DNA of 64,000 bases from positions 1,054,001 through 1,118,000 of the forward strand of contig NZ_VOQQ01000001.1 in assembly GCF_007995055.1 (NCBI RefSeq), written 5' to 3'. Both the position numbers and the translations under genes were made by a program. The notes under the pieces are model-generated. The model saw only the letters and a list, made by a program, of their open reading frames with translations. It searched no databases and was not told the DNA's origin. Below, piece by piece: positions 1 through 8,092 of this stretch. This DNA comes from Sphingosinicella ginsenosidimutans. GTDB taxonomy: Bacteria; Pseudomonadota; Alphaproteobacteria; Sphingomonadales; Sphingomonadaceae. Each line of letters begins with the position of its first letter. Within the stretch, counting starts at the first letter, position 1.

Positions 1-8
1 CCGGCCAT
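1..8 (-). CDS. First codons of a gene cut by the window edge
   Basis: On the minus strand an ATG at 8-6 is preceded by AAAGGGTGAG at good Shine-Dalgarno spacing, 27 bases after the stop of the gapR-like gene. It is probably the next gene of the same transcript. Only two and a half codons are visible, so the product cannot be named. Confidence 0.3.
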
Positions 9-35
9 CGGCTCACCCTTTCACATTCCTGGGGC

Positions 36-290
36 TCAGGCGAGCCCGAGCGCTGCCTTGTAGGTATCGAGAAGCGCCTCGGATTCCTCGCGGACGTGCT
101 TTTCCATCTTGCGAAGCCGCACCACCGTGCGCATCGTCTTGGGATCATAGCCGCGCGCCTTGGCTTCGGCATAGACGTCCTTGATGTCGTCCTGCATCGC
201 CTTCTTCTCTTCCTCGAGCCGCTCGATCCGCTCGATCAGCAGCCGCAATTCGTCGGCCGCAATGCTTCCTTCCGCCAAGTGACGCTCCAT
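36..290 (-). CDS. gapR: GapR-family (DUF2312) DNA-binding protein
   Basis: Small basic/acidic helical protein of 84 residues. The line [19 protein letters not shown] (about residues 14-32), then [15 protein letters not shown], is the signature of DUF2312. The family's studied member, Caulobacter GapR, is a nucleoid protein of similar size that binds overtwisted AT-rich DNA ahead of replication and transcription forks. The frame stays open far upstream on this strand, but only the last 84 codons look like protein; the rest is antisense to pyruvate kinase. The ATG at 290 gives the family length. It is divergent from pyk with about 70 bases between starts. The family call is firm; the function here is by homology. 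Confidence 0.85.
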   Translation of the reverse strand: MERHLAEGSIAADELRLLIERIERLEEEKKAMQDDIKDVYAEAKARGYDPKTMRTVVRLRKMEKHVREESEALLDTYKAALGLA

Positions 291-359
291 CGGATTCGTG
301 GTTGAGCGCACGCCCCTACGGTTTGGGGCCGCCGGGCTCAAGCGCCTTGCACTGTCACT

Positions 360-1859
360 ATGAGCGGCTATGCCTTCGCCATGCCGCGAAAAGAGCCCAG
401 CCACGCCCCTTATTCCCCGCGCTCCCGCAAGGTGCGCATCCTCGCGACGCTTGGGCCGGCGAGCGACACGCCGGAGATGATCCGCGCGCTCGCCGAGGCG
501 GGGGCCGATGCCTTCCGCATCAACATGAGCCACGGCAATCATGACGATCACCGGCGAAGGATCGCCGCGATCCGGCGGCTGGAGACGGAAACCGGCCGGC
601 CGACGACGATCCTGGCCGATCTGCAGGGGCCCAAGCTGCGCGTCGGCCGCTTCAAGGACGACAAGGCCGAGCTCAGGAACGGCCAGCGGTTCGTTTTCGA
701 TCGCCGCAAGGAGCCGGGCGACGCGACAAGGGTCGCACTGCCGCACAAGGAGATTTTCGAGGCGGTGCGGGCGGGCGCGCGCCTGCTGGTCGACGACGGC
801 AAGCTGGTCCTTCGCGTCACCGCGCATGATGCGGAGACGATCGAGACCGAGGTCGAGGTCGGCGGCACGATCTCGAACAACAAGGGGCTGAACCTCCCCG
901 ATGTGGTGCTCCCGCTGGCGGCGCTGACCGACAAGGACCGGGCCGATCTCACGTTCGCGCTCGAAGAGGGGGTGGATTGGATTGCGCTGTCCTTCGTCCA
1001 GCGGCCCGAGGACGTGGCCGAGGCGCGACGGCTGATCGGCGGCAAGGCGGCGCTGCTCGCCAAGATCGAGAAGCCGTCGGCGATCGACCGGCTCGAGGGG
1101 ATATTGGAGCTTGCCGACGCGGTGATGGTGGCGCGCGGCGATCTTGGCGTCGAGCTGCCGCCCGAGGCGGTGCCGCCGCTCCAGAAGCGGATCGTCGAGG
1201 CGGCGCGGCGGCTGGGCCGCCCGGTCGTCGTCGCCACCCAGATGCTCGAATCGATGATCACCGCCCCGTCGCCGACCCGGGCGGAGGTGTCGGACGTCGC
1301 GACCGCGGTCTATGACGGCGCCGACGCGATCATGCTGTCCGCCGAAAGCGCGTCCGGCCGGTTCCCGCGCGAGGCGGTGGCGATGATGAACCGGATCGCG
1401 ACCAGCGCCGAATCCGATCCAACCCACTATGCCCGCGTCCATTTCACCGAGACCCTGCCCGACGCCACCACGAACGACGCGATCGCGCGGGCGGCGAGCG
1501 AAATGGCGCGCACCATCACCGCATCGGCCATCGTCTGCTTCACCAGTTCGGGATCGACTGCCCGGCGGGTGGCGCGCGAGCGGCCGATCGTGCCGCTGCT
1601 GGTGCTCACCCCGTCGATGCGAACCGCGCGTCAGCTCGGCCTTTTGTGGGGCGCCCATGCCGTGCGCACCCGCGACGTCCACAGTTTCGAGGAGATGGTC
1701 GGCAAATCCAAGCGAATGGCGCTGCGCCACGCGATCGCGAAGGGTGGCGACCGGCTGATCGTCACCGCCGGCGTCCCCTTCGGCGTGCCCGGATCGACCA
1801 ATGTGGTGCATGTCGCCCGCCTGATCGGCGACGAGCTCGATCGGCACAGGGCAAGCTGA
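360..1859 (+). CDS. pyk: Pyruvate kinase
   Basis: Converts phosphoenolpyruvate and ADP to pyruvate and ATP, the last step of glycolysis and the Entner-Doudoroff route. The 499 residues show the N-terminal [13 protein letters not shown] start of the barrel, the K+/Mg2+ region FRINMSHG (about 52-59), the LNLP segment, and the signature KIEKP...[11 protein letters not shown] (about 235-266) with catalytic Lys235 and the metal-binding acids. The C-terminal allosteric domain is complete. The start is uncertain: no clear ribosome site precedes 360, and an in-frame ATG at 381 also suits the family. It stands alone on its strand. Confidence 0.95.
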   Translation: MSGYAFAMPRKEPSHAPYSPRSRKVRILATLGPASDTPEMIRALAEAGADAFRINMSHGNHDDHRRRIAAIRRLETETGRPTTILADLQGPKLRVGRFKDDKAELRNGQRFVFDRRKEPGDATRVALPHKEIFEAVRAGARLLVDDGKLVLRVTAHDAETIETEVEVGGTISNNKGLNLPDVVLPLAALTDKDRADLTFALEEGVDWIALSFVQRPEDVAEARRLIGGKAALLAKIEKPSAIDRLEGILELADAVMVARGDLGVELPPEAVPPLQKRIVEAARRLGRPVVVATQMLESMITAPSPTRAEVSDVATAVYDGADAIMLSAESASGRFPREAVAMMNRIATSAESDPTHYARVHFTETLPDATTNDAIARAASEMARTITASAIVCFTSSGSTARRVARERPIVPLLVLTPSMRTARQLGLLWGAHAVRTRDVHSFEEMVGKSKRMALRHAIAKGGDRLIVTAGVPFGVPGSTNVVHVARLIGDELDRHRAS

Positions 1860-1890
1860 AAGCGCGCCCGCCACATCGGCGCGCGCGCTT
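1860..1890. terminator. Possible hairpin after pyk
   Basis: AAGCGCGC (1860-1867) can pair with GCGCGCTT (1883-1890), directly after the pyk stop and 45 bases beyond the end of rpmJ on the other strand. There is no real T-run on either strand, so it is at best a weak terminator. Confidence 0.25.
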
Positions 1891-1934
1891 CGTGATATCG
1901 CATTCGCTGGGAACCGGCGCGAGCCGGCCGGTCG

Positions 1935-2060
1935 TCAGCCCTGGCGCGCCTTGAAGCGGCGGTTCGTCTTGTTGATGACGTAGGTCCGGCCGCGGCGGCG
2001 GATCACGCGACAATCGCGGTGACGCGACTTCAGGGACTTCAGGGAATTGCGGATCTTCAT
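1935..2060 (-). CDS. rpmJ: 50S ribosomal protein L36
   Basis: A 41-residue basic protein beginning [14 protein letters not shown] and ending [10 protein letters not shown], the standard alphaproteobacterial L36 that sits in the large subunit. It is the zinc-free version: only one cysteine remains (RDC, residue 17), so no C4 ribbon can form. The frame runs 20 codons further upstream, but MKIRNS is the conserved start. It is a single-gene unit, divergent from the Lrp-type regulator with about 195 bases between. Confidence 0.96.
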   Translation of the reverse strand: MKIRNSLKSLKSRHRDCRVIRRRGRTYVINKTNRRFKARQG

Positions 2061-2255
2061 GGCGCGCGCTGCCTGCCTGTTCTTCAAGCTTCTGGGTTGT
2101 CTGAAAAGCGAGGCGCTCACCTAGTGGGGCGGGGCGAGGAAGTCAACCGCCACGGCAGACAACAAATCGGCCGCGATCTTCGCTTTTGAATGGAAATTTG
2201 TGCTCCCGGCAGGCTATAGAGAGGCGCCAATCGCAAAAATATTCCAGGGGCAGAT

Positions 2256-2726
2256 ATGGACCGCACCGATCTTCGCATCCTCGCCATCCTCCAGCAGGAT
2301 TCGTCGCTTCCCGTCGCCGAGATCGCGAGCCGCGTGAACCTCTCGCAGACGCCCTGCTGGCGGCGGATCCAGAAGCTCGAGGCGCAGGGGATTATCGAGC
2401 GGCGCGTGGCGCTGGTCGATCCCAAGGCGATCGGGCTCGGCATTTCCGTCTTCGTCGAGATCGAGGCGCCGGACCACACACCCGACTGGCTCGGCGCCTT
2501 CGCCGACGCGGTCGCCGCCATGCCCGAGGTGATGGAGGTTTACCGCATGGCCGGCGAGATCGATTATCTGCTGCGCGTCGCGGTCGGATCGATGGCCGAT
2601 TATGACGATTTCTATCGTCGGCTGATCGCCCGCGTGCCGCTCAAGAACGTCACGTCGCGATTCGCGATGGAGCGGGTCAAGCACACCACCGCCTATCCGC
2701 TCGGCGATGATGGTACGCGCGCATGA
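2256..2726 (+). CDS. Lrp/AsnC family transcriptional regulator
   Basis: 156 residues with the classic layout: an N-terminal winged HTH (DRTDLRILAILQQDSSL, then LPVAEIASRVNLSQTPCWRRI, about residues 18-38) and a C-terminal RAM/AsnC ligand-binding fold (VMEVYRMAGEIDYLLRV). Such proteins form octamers and respond to amino acids. The HTH carries the common SxTPCWRRI recognition helix. No co-directional partner follows, because the next gene is on the other strand, so the regulated target is not evident from the neighbourhood. Confidence 0.92.
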   Translation: MDRTDLRILAILQQDSSLPVAEIASRVNLSQTPCWRRIQKLEAQGIIERRVALVDPKAIGLGISVFVEIEAPDHTPDWLGAFADAVAAMPEVMEVYRMAGEIDYLLRVAVGSMADYDDFYRRLIARVPLKNVTSRFAMERVKHTTAYPLGDDGTRA

Positions 2727-2753
2727 AAAAGCCCCCGGCGCATTGCCGGGGGC
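2726..2753 (-). terminator. Rho-independent terminator of the VDANA lipoprotein gene
   Basis: GCCCCCGGC (2731-2739) and GCCGGGGGC (2745-2753) form a perfect 9-bp stem. Read on the minus strand it is followed by TTTTT (complement of 2726-2730), the textbook arrangement. It overlaps the stop codon of the Lrp-family gene and may also stop that transcript. Confidence 0.8.
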
Positions 2754-2800
2754 GAGGCTTACCGCTTCAACCTAGGGAGACCTCAGCGGATCAGGAGCGC

Positions 2801-3043
2801 TTACTGCGTGTTGGCAGTGTTCGCGTCGACCGCGTTCGCGTCGACCGCGGCGGCATCGGTCGCGTTCGCGTCCACCGCATTGGCGTCGGCGACATTGTCC
2901 GAAAGATTGCCGAGATCGTCGGCCGGAATCGCGAGATTCTCGTCCGCCGCATTGACATCGGCCGCATTGTTGGCGGTGCCGCCACCGCACGCGGCGAGCG
3001 TCATCAGGCCAGCCGCGAGGAGGGCCGTGGATACCAGTTTCAT
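2801..3043 (-). CDS. Small repeat-bearing lipoprotein
   Basis: 80 residues: a lipoprotein signal peptide (MKLVSTALLAAGLMTLAAC, lipobox LAAC with Cys19 as the lipidated residue) followed by a short acidic, Asn/Ala/Asp-rich tail. The last 25 residues are an imperfect five-residue repeat of the VDANA type. A good ribosome site (AGGGGG) lies 10 bases before the ATG at 3043, which excludes the longer upstream frame. No enzyme motif is visible; it probably lies in the outer membrane or periplasm. It ends at a strong hairpin terminator and is divergent from a second lipoprotein gene. Confidence 0.75.
   Translation of the reverse strand: MKLVSTALLAAGLMTLAACGGGTANNAADVNAADENLAIPADDLGNLSDNVADANAVDANATDAAAVDANAVDANTANTQ
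2819..2893. repeat. 15-bp tandem repeats inside the lipoprotein gene
   Basis: Five adjoining 15-base units. Units at 2819-2833 and 2834-2848 are identical (GTTCGCGTCGACCGC), the unit at 2864-2878 differs by one base, and the others have diverged further. They encode the VDANA-like peptide repeat, so copy number could change by slippage without a frameshift. Confidence 0.8.
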
Positions 3044-3267
3044 AATCAAAATTCCCCCTGTTACGAATCGTGGGCGGCCGGAAAACAACATGATCGAGCC
3101 ACCCGCCGCAATGCGCGATCGGCGGTCGTCATCAATTCGCATTGTTGCGCCCGCGCTTGGCCTTCCTGTGCAACCACGTGCCAATCCGCGCCGCACGATT
3201 GGAAGATGCTTCCGCCCGAAAAGCGGCTAAGATGGCTTGAGCCTGAAAACCCGTCCGGGAGGTTGAG

Positions 3268-3891
3268 ATGCGCATGTCGTTGCTTCGTTCGGGCCTGGCG
3301 CTCGCCGCCGCCGCGGCGCTCCTTGGCGGATGTGCCACCGATCAGGGTTCCGGCGCCCGCGCCGGGGCCAGCGTCACCCGATTCCATCTCGGCGAGCCGA
3401 TCGCGCGCGGCTCGATCCTGATCGAGCCCGGCAATTCGGGCGACGCGGGAAGCCTGGAATTCGCGCAGCTTTCGGGCCCGGTCGCCCGCGAGCTTACCCG
3501 GCTCGGCTGGACGATCGTCCCGCCCGGCGCGACATCGGAACAGGTGGCGACGATGCGCGTGGTCCAGACGATGCGCGAGGGGCCGGCGCGCCGGTCCGGG
3601 CTCAGCATCGGCCTTGGCGGCGCGACGGGCGGCTATCGCAGCGGCGTGGGCGTCGGCGTCGGCGGGACGATCCCGATCGGCGGCGCGCGCCGCGGCGGGA
3701 TCCTCGTCACCAGTCTCGCGATCCGCATCCAGCGCCGATCGGATGCAACCGTCGCCTGGGAAGGTCGCGCGGAGATCGAGGCCGCGGCCGGATCGCCGCT
3801 GGCCGATCAGCGGGTGGCGGTGGATAGGCTGGCGACCGCCCTGTTTCAAGACTTCCCTGGAGAGTCTGGTCGCACTATCACAGTGCGCTGA
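3268..3891 (+). CDS. DUF4136-like lipoprotein
   Basis: 207 residues with a lipoprotein signal peptide (hydrophobic stretch ending LLGGCAT, lipobox Cys22). The mature part resembles the DUF4136 family: an N-terminal strand region, a glycine-rich middle (GLSIGLGGATGGYRSGVGV, about 112-130) and a C-terminal region with DATVAWEGRAEIEA. Family members are outer-membrane-anchored proteins of unknown role. GGGAGG precedes the ATG at good spacing. The M14 peptidase begins 27 bases later on the same strand, so co-transcription is possible. Confidence 0.7.
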   Translation: MRMSLLRSGLALAAAAALLGGCATDQGSGARAGASVTRFHLGEPIARGSILIEPGNSGDAGSLEFAQLSGPVARELTRLGWTIVPPGATSEQVATMRVVQTMREGPARRSGLSIGLGGATGGYRSGVGVGVGGTIPIGGARRGGILVTSLAIRIQRRSDATVAWEGRAEIEAAAGSPLADQRVAVDRLATALFQDFPGESGRTITVR

Positions 3892-3918
3892 CCCCCCATT
3901 TCATCATCCAGGGAAGCA

Positions 3919-5055
3919 ATGACTCTCTCCGTTTCCAGCGCCTTCGACGGCGGCAATATCCGTTTGGTCGCAATCGACGGCGACCGTGTCGATCTCGAGA
4001 TCGTCAAGGACCACCAATCCGATTTCTACCAGTGGTTCTATTTCCGCCTGACCGGGGGCGCCGGCCGCGATCTCCAGCTTCGCATCACCAATTGCGCCGG
4101 CTCCGCCTATCCGCATGGCTGGGACAATTACCGCGCCTGCATGTCCTATGATCGCGAGGAATGGACGCGGGTCGACAGCAACTATGAAGCCGGCGCGCTG
4201 ACGGTCCGCCTGACCCCGGCGTCGGACAGCGTGTGGATCGCCTATTTCGCGCCCTATACGATGGAGCGGCACCACGATCTCGTCGCCTCGGTCGCGGCCC
4301 AGCCCGGCGTCGAATATCGCTCGCTCGGCCAGACGCTCGACGGGCAGGAGCTTGATTATTTCCGGCTTCCCGGCGGCCCGCTCCAGGCCTGGCTCTACGC
4401 GCGCCAGCATCCCGGCGAGACGATGGCCGAATGGTGGATGGAAGGGGCGCTTGAGCGGTTGCTCGACGAGGCCGACCCGGTCGTCCGCAAGCTGCGCGAG
4501 CGCTTCACCTTCCACGTCGTTCCGAACATGAACCCGGACGGATCGAAGCGCGGACACCTTCGCACCAACGCGGTCGGCGTCAATCTCAACCGCGAATGGC
4601 ACGCGCCAAGCGCCGAGAGGAGCCCGGAAGTGCTCTACGTGCGCGACGAGATGGACAAGACCGGCGTCGATTTTGCGATGGACGTCCATGGCGACGAGGC
4701 GATCGCCGCCAATTTCCTCGCGGGCTTCGAGGGCATCCCGTCTTTCAAGCAGTCGCAACAGGACCTGTTCGAGGCCTTTTCGACCGCGCTGGTCGCCGCG
4801 ACCCCCGATTTCCAGACCGAGAAGGGTTATGAAGTGCCGGCGCCGGGCCAGGCGAACCTTTCCATGTCCACCGCCCAGCTCGCCGAGCGCTATGGCGCCG
4901 TCTCGATGACGCTGGAAATGCCGTTCAAGGACAATGAGACGCTTCCGGACGAGACCTATGGCTGGTCGCCGGATCGCTGCCGCCTGCTCGCCCGCGCCTG
5001 CCTCGACGCGCTCCACGCGGTGTCGGGCCGGATCGCCGATTACCGGAAAGCCTGA
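3919..5055 (+). CDS. M14-family zinc carboxypeptidase (cytosolic CCP/Nna1 type)
   Basis: 378 residues without a signal peptide. The N-terminal beta-sandwich (about 1-115, with QWFYFRLTG and [16 protein letters not shown]) precedes a zinc peptidase domain. Zinc ligands are visible as HPGE (His164, Glu167) and DVHGDE (His257), NLNREW forms the substrate pocket, and TLEMPF (Glu333) carries the catalytic glutamate. Relatives remove C-terminal acidic or aromatic residues from proteins or peptides; the bacterial substrate is unknown. Its stop shares one base with the gpmA start, so the two are translationally coupled. Confidence 0.88.
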   Translation: MTLSVSSAFDGGNIRLVAIDGDRVDLEIVKDHQSDFYQWFYFRLTGGAGRDLQLRITNCAGSAYPHGWDNYRACMSYDREEWTRVDSNYEAGALTVRLTPASDSVWIAYFAPYTMERHHDLVASVAAQPGVEYRSLGQTLDGQELDYFRLPGGPLQAWLYARQHPGETMAEWWMEGALERLLDEADPVVRKLRERFTFHVVPNMNPDGSKRGHLRTNAVGVNLNREWHAPSAERSPEVLYVRDEMDKTGVDFAMDVHGDEAIAANFLAGFEGIPSFKQSQQDLFEAFSTALVAATPDFQTEKGYEVPAPGQANLSMSTAQLAERYGAVSMTLEMPFKDNETLPDETYGWSPDRCRLLARACLDALHAVSGRIADYRKA

Positions 5056-5741
5056 TGCCGCGCCTCGTCCTCGTCCGCCACGGCCAGTCGGCCTGGAACC
5101 TCGAAAACCGCTTCACCGGCTGGTGGGATGTCGATCTGACGCCGCAGGGAGAGGCCGAAGCGCAGGCGGCGGGCGCGCTGCTCGCCGCCAAGGGCCTCGA
5201 TTTCGATCTTTGCTTCACCAGCCTCCAGACCCGCGCGATCCGCACGCTCCACATCGCGCTCAGGGCGATGGGCCGGCTGTGGCTGCCCGAGGAGAAGGAC
5301 TGGCGGCTGAACGAGCGGCACTATGGCGGGCTCACCGGGCTGAACAAGGCGGAGACCGCGGCCAGGCATGGCGACGAGCAGGTGAAGATCTGGCGGCGCA
5401 GCTTCGACATCCCGCCGCCGCCGCTCCCGCCGGGCAGCGAATATGACCTCGCCCGGGACCGCCGCTATGCCGGGATCGAGGTGCCGGCGACCGAGAGCCT
5501 CAAGGACACGATCGCGCGGGTGCTTCCTTACTGGGACACCCGGATCGCGCCGGCGCTGAAGTCGGGGGAGCGCGTGCTGATCTCCGCGCATGGCAATTCG
5601 CTGCGGGCGCTGGTCAAGCATCTGTCGCGCATTCCGGACGACGAGATTACCAGCCTCGAAATCCCGACTGGCCAGCCGATCGTCTATGAACTCGACGATG
5701 ATCTGAACGCGATCGAGCGTTACTATCTCAAGGACCGCTAG
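5055..5741 (+). CDS. gpmA: 2,3-bisphosphoglycerate-dependent phosphoglycerate mutase
   Basis: Interconverts 3- and 2-phosphoglycerate in glycolysis. The 228 residues carry the phosphohistidine motif LVRHGQS (His9), [14 protein letters not shown] (about 85-98), and the second catalytic histidine in [11 protein letters not shown] (His179). The length is that of the short alphaproteobacterial enzyme; the C-terminal tail of the 250-residue E. coli protein is absent. Its ATG overlaps the M14 peptidase stop by one base, and its 3' end overlaps the convergent GGDEF gene by four. Confidence 0.95.
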   Translation: MPRLVLVRHGQSAWNLENRFTGWWDVDLTPQGEAEAQAAGALLAAKGLDFDLCFTSLQTRAIRTLHIALRAMGRLWLPEEKDWRLNERHYGGLTGLNKAETAARHGDEQVKIWRRSFDIPPPPLPPGSEYDLARDRRYAGIEVPATESLKDTIARVLPYWDTRIAPALKSGERVLISAHGNSLRALVKHLSRIPDDEITSLEIPTGQPIVYELDDDLNAIERYYLKDR

Positions 5742-6337
5742 GCGCTGAATTCCTTGACCCGCGCCAGATTGCGGTGGGCGCGGTGAAGGACGTCGTCGGC
5801 GCCGTCGCCTGGCAGGATCGCAGCGACTCCGACGGTGAGGTCGAGCACGAGGTCGGCGCCGCCGATGTCGAGCGGCTGGCCGGCCACGAAGCGCGCGATC
5901 CGCTCGCCCGTCTCGATCGCCGATTCGCTGTCGAGATGGTCGAGGATCAGGGCGAAGCCGCCGTTCATGCGCGCAACCACGTCGCTCGCCCGAATGAGCC
6001 CCTTGAGCAGCCGGCCGAGATGGCGGAGCGCGGCATCGCCGGCGACCCGTCCGTGTCGGGCGTTGATCTCCCGCAGCGACCGGATGTCGATGGCAAGGAA
6101 GGCCGCGGGGGTGCCGTGCCGCCCACTTTGGCTCACGACCCTGTCGAGATGGCGGGCGAGCTCGCGCTCGTTGGGAAGGCCGGTCAGTGGATCGCAGTCG
6201 GCGCTCGCCTCGAGCTCGGCGACGCGCGCGCGCACGTCGGCGAGCGCCGCGCGAAGCAGCGCATTCTCGTCAGCGAGGCGGTCGAGTGCGGCGCGCGCCG
6301 CACCATCCAGCTCATCGTTGCGTTCCACGTCAGCCAT
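5738..6337 (-). CDS. Degenerate GGDEF-domain protein
   Basis: 199 residues: a short N-terminal helix (about 5-45, likely coiled coil) followed by a GGDEF fold recognisable from [29 protein letters not shown] and [12 protein letters not shown]. The catalytic signature is ruined: where GG(D/E)EF is expected the sequence reads [11 protein letters not shown], one residue shorter and without the acidic pair, and the metal-binding FKxIND region reads LREINAR. It is therefore unlikely to make cyclic di-GMP and may be a binding or scaffolding relic. The start at 6337 is favoured by GAGGGA seven bases upstream; an ATG at 6361 is the alternative. Confidence 0.8.
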   Translation of the reverse strand: MADVERNDELDGAARAALDRLADENALLRAALADVRARVAELEASADCDPLTGLPNERELARHLDRVVSQSGRHGTPAAFLAIDIRSLREINARHGRVAGDAALRHLGRLLKGLIRASDVVARMNGGFALILDHLDSESAIETGERIARFVAGQPLDIGGADLVLDLTVGVAAILPGDGADDVLHRAHRNLARVKEFSA

Positions 6338-6458
6338 CCGCAAATCCCTCGCACGCCGCATAGCGCGGACTGGTTAACAAGCCGCGAAGCAGCCGGCGCA
6401 TTGCCGGGCGGGCGCGCCGCCGTTAAGGACTGCGCTTCGCCGTTCAGGGGGTCGAGAA

Positions 6459-6947
6459 ATGGCCGAAGCCGCGCCGCTCGTCGGAATCATCATGGGCAGC
6501 CGCTCCGATTGGGAGACGATGCGCCATGCCGCCGAGATGCTCGACGCTCTCGGCATCGCCTATGAGACGCGCGTCGTCTCCGCCCATCGCACCCCGCAGC
6601 GTCTCTACGATTATGCGACCAGCGCCGTCGGACGCGGGCTCAAGGCGATCATCGCCGGGGCCGGCGGGGCAGCCCATCTGCCCGGCATGGCGGCGTCGAT
6701 GACGCGGCTGCCCGTGCTCGGCGTTCCGGTCGAATCCAAAGCCCTGAGCGGTCTCGACAGCCTGCTGTCGATCGTCCAGATGCCCGCCGGCGTGCCGGTC
6801 GCGACCTATGCGATCGGTCGGGCGGGGGCCGCCAATGCCGGGCTCGCCGCCGCCGCCATCCTCGCGCTTGGCGACGATGCGCTTGCAGCGCGGCTCGATG
6901 CCTGGCGCGCGGCACAGACCGACGCGGTCGACGAACGCCCGGAATGA
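6459..6947 (+). CDS. purE: N5-carboxyaminoimidazole ribonucleotide mutase
   Basis: Class I PurE, moving the carboxylate of N5-CAIR to C4 in purine synthesis. The 162 residues include [13 protein letters not shown] (phosphate loop), [15 protein letters not shown] (catalytic His region) and [12 protein letters not shown]. The short form together with purK immediately downstream is the bacterial two-step route. The stop overlaps purK by ATGA. Confidence 0.96.
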   Translation: MAEAAPLVGIIMGSRSDWETMRHAAEMLDALGIAYETRVVSAHRTPQRLYDYATSAVGRGLKAIIAGAGGAAHLPGMAASMTRLPVLGVPVESKALSGLDSLLSIVQMPAGVPVATYAIGRAGAANAGLAAAAILALGDDALAARLDAWRAAQTDAVDERPE

Positions 6948-8005
6948 TCCCGCCGGGCGCGACCATCGGGATTGTCGGGGGCGGACAGCTCGGGCGGATG
7001 CTCGCGCTCGCCGCCGCGCCTCTGGGCTATCGCTGCCATATCTACGCGCCCGGCGAGGCACCGCCCGCGGCCGAGGTCGCCGCGCGCTTCACCCGGGGAG
7101 CGTTCGACGATGCCGAGGCGCTGGCGCGCTTCGCGGACCAGGTCGACATCGTCACCTATGAGTTCGAGAATATCGCCGCCGGCCCGCTCAAGGCGCTCGG
7201 CGAGCATTCCGAGCTTCACCCCCCGCCGCGCGCGCTGGAGATCGCGCAGGACCGGCTGGCCGAAAAGCGCTTCGTCCTTGAGCTTGGCGGGCGCCCTGCG
7301 CCGTTCGCTGCGGTCGACGATCGCGCCGGCCTCGACGCGGCCATGGCCGGGATCGGCACGCCCGCGATCCTGAAGACGCGGAGGCTCGGCTATGATGGAA
7401 AGGGCCAGGCGCGGCTCATGGCGCCGGGCGATGCCGATGCGGCCTGGGCCGCGGTGAACGGCGCGCCGTCGGTTCTGGAAGGCTTCGTCGCCTTTGACGG
7501 CGAGTTTTCGATCCTGCTGTGCCGGGGAGGGGATGGCCGGATCGTGCTGTGGGATGCGCCGCGCAATGTGCATGAAGGCGGCATCCTTCGTCGTTCGACG
7601 GTTCCCGCGCCCGCCACGTTCGCGCCGGCGATCGAAAAGGGTGCGCGGCTCGCCAGCGCCATTGCCGAGGCGCTCGACTATGTCGGGGTTCTGGCCGTCG
7701 AATTCTTTGCCGTTGGCGGCGAGGCCTTGTTCAACGAAATGGCCCCGCGCGTCCACAATAGCGGCCACTGGACGATCGAGGGTGCGACGACCTCGCAGTT
7801 CGAAAATCACGTCCGCGCGATCTGCGGACTGCCGCTCGGGGCGACGGCGCTCACCGCTGCGGGGGCCGAAATGCGCAACCTGATCGGCGCCGAGGCGGAT
7901 GAGTGGCCGGCGATCCTCGCCGATCCCGCGGCCCACCTCCACCTCTACGGCAAAGGCGAGGCCCGACCCGGGCGCAAGATGGGCCATGTCACGACATTGA
8001 GCTGA
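6944..8005 (+). CDS. purK: N5-carboxyaminoimidazole ribonucleotide synthase
   Basis: ATP-grasp enzyme of 353 residues that carboxylates AIR with bicarbonate and ATP, feeding PurE. It opens with the dinucleotide-like loop [17 protein letters not shown]. It also has the ATP-grasp lysine stretch [14 protein letters not shown], the [11 protein letters not shown] strand and the metal/catalytic loop [18 protein letters not shown]. Translationally coupled to purE by a 4-base overlap. Together they form a purEK operon, while purD lies apart at 24.8 kb. Confidence 0.96.
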   Translation: MIPPGATIGIVGGGQLGRMLALAAAPLGYRCHIYAPGEAPPAAEVAARFTRGAFDDAEALARFADQVDIVTYEFENIAAGPLKALGEHSELHPPPRALEIAQDRLAEKRFVLELGGRPAPFAAVDDRAGLDAAMAGIGTPAILKTRRLGYDGKGQARLMAPGDADAAWAAVNGAPSVLEGFVAFDGEFSILLCRGGDGRIVLWDAPRNVHEGGILRRSTVPAPATFAPAIEKGARLASAIAEALDYVGVLAVEFFAVGGEALFNEMAPRVHNSGHWTIEGATTSQFENHVRAICGLPLGATALTAAGAEMRNLIGAEADEWPAILADPAAHLHLYGKGEARPGRKMGHVTTLS

Positions 8006-8059
8006 TCGCACCGGGCGGCGCGCCCGCGCGGTTCGGCCGATTCCGGAACGGAAACGGAC

Positions 8060-8083
8060 GGGCGGGAGCCGTTGCCCCCGCCC
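8060..8083 (-). terminator. Probable terminator of the M16 peptidase gene
   Basis: GGGCGGG (8060-8066) pairs with CCCGCCC (8077-8083). Read on the minus strand the stem follows the M16 stop by about 10 bases and is followed by a pyrimidine-rich GTCCGTTTCCGTTCC tract. The U-run is broken, so it is a moderate prediction. purK ends convergently on the other side. Confidence 0.4.
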
Positions 8084-8092
8084 GATCCGGGA

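Noticed and set aside
2819..2893. Possible CRISPR-like array
   Set aside because: Repeats are contiguous, in frame with a lipoprotein gene, and have no spacers.
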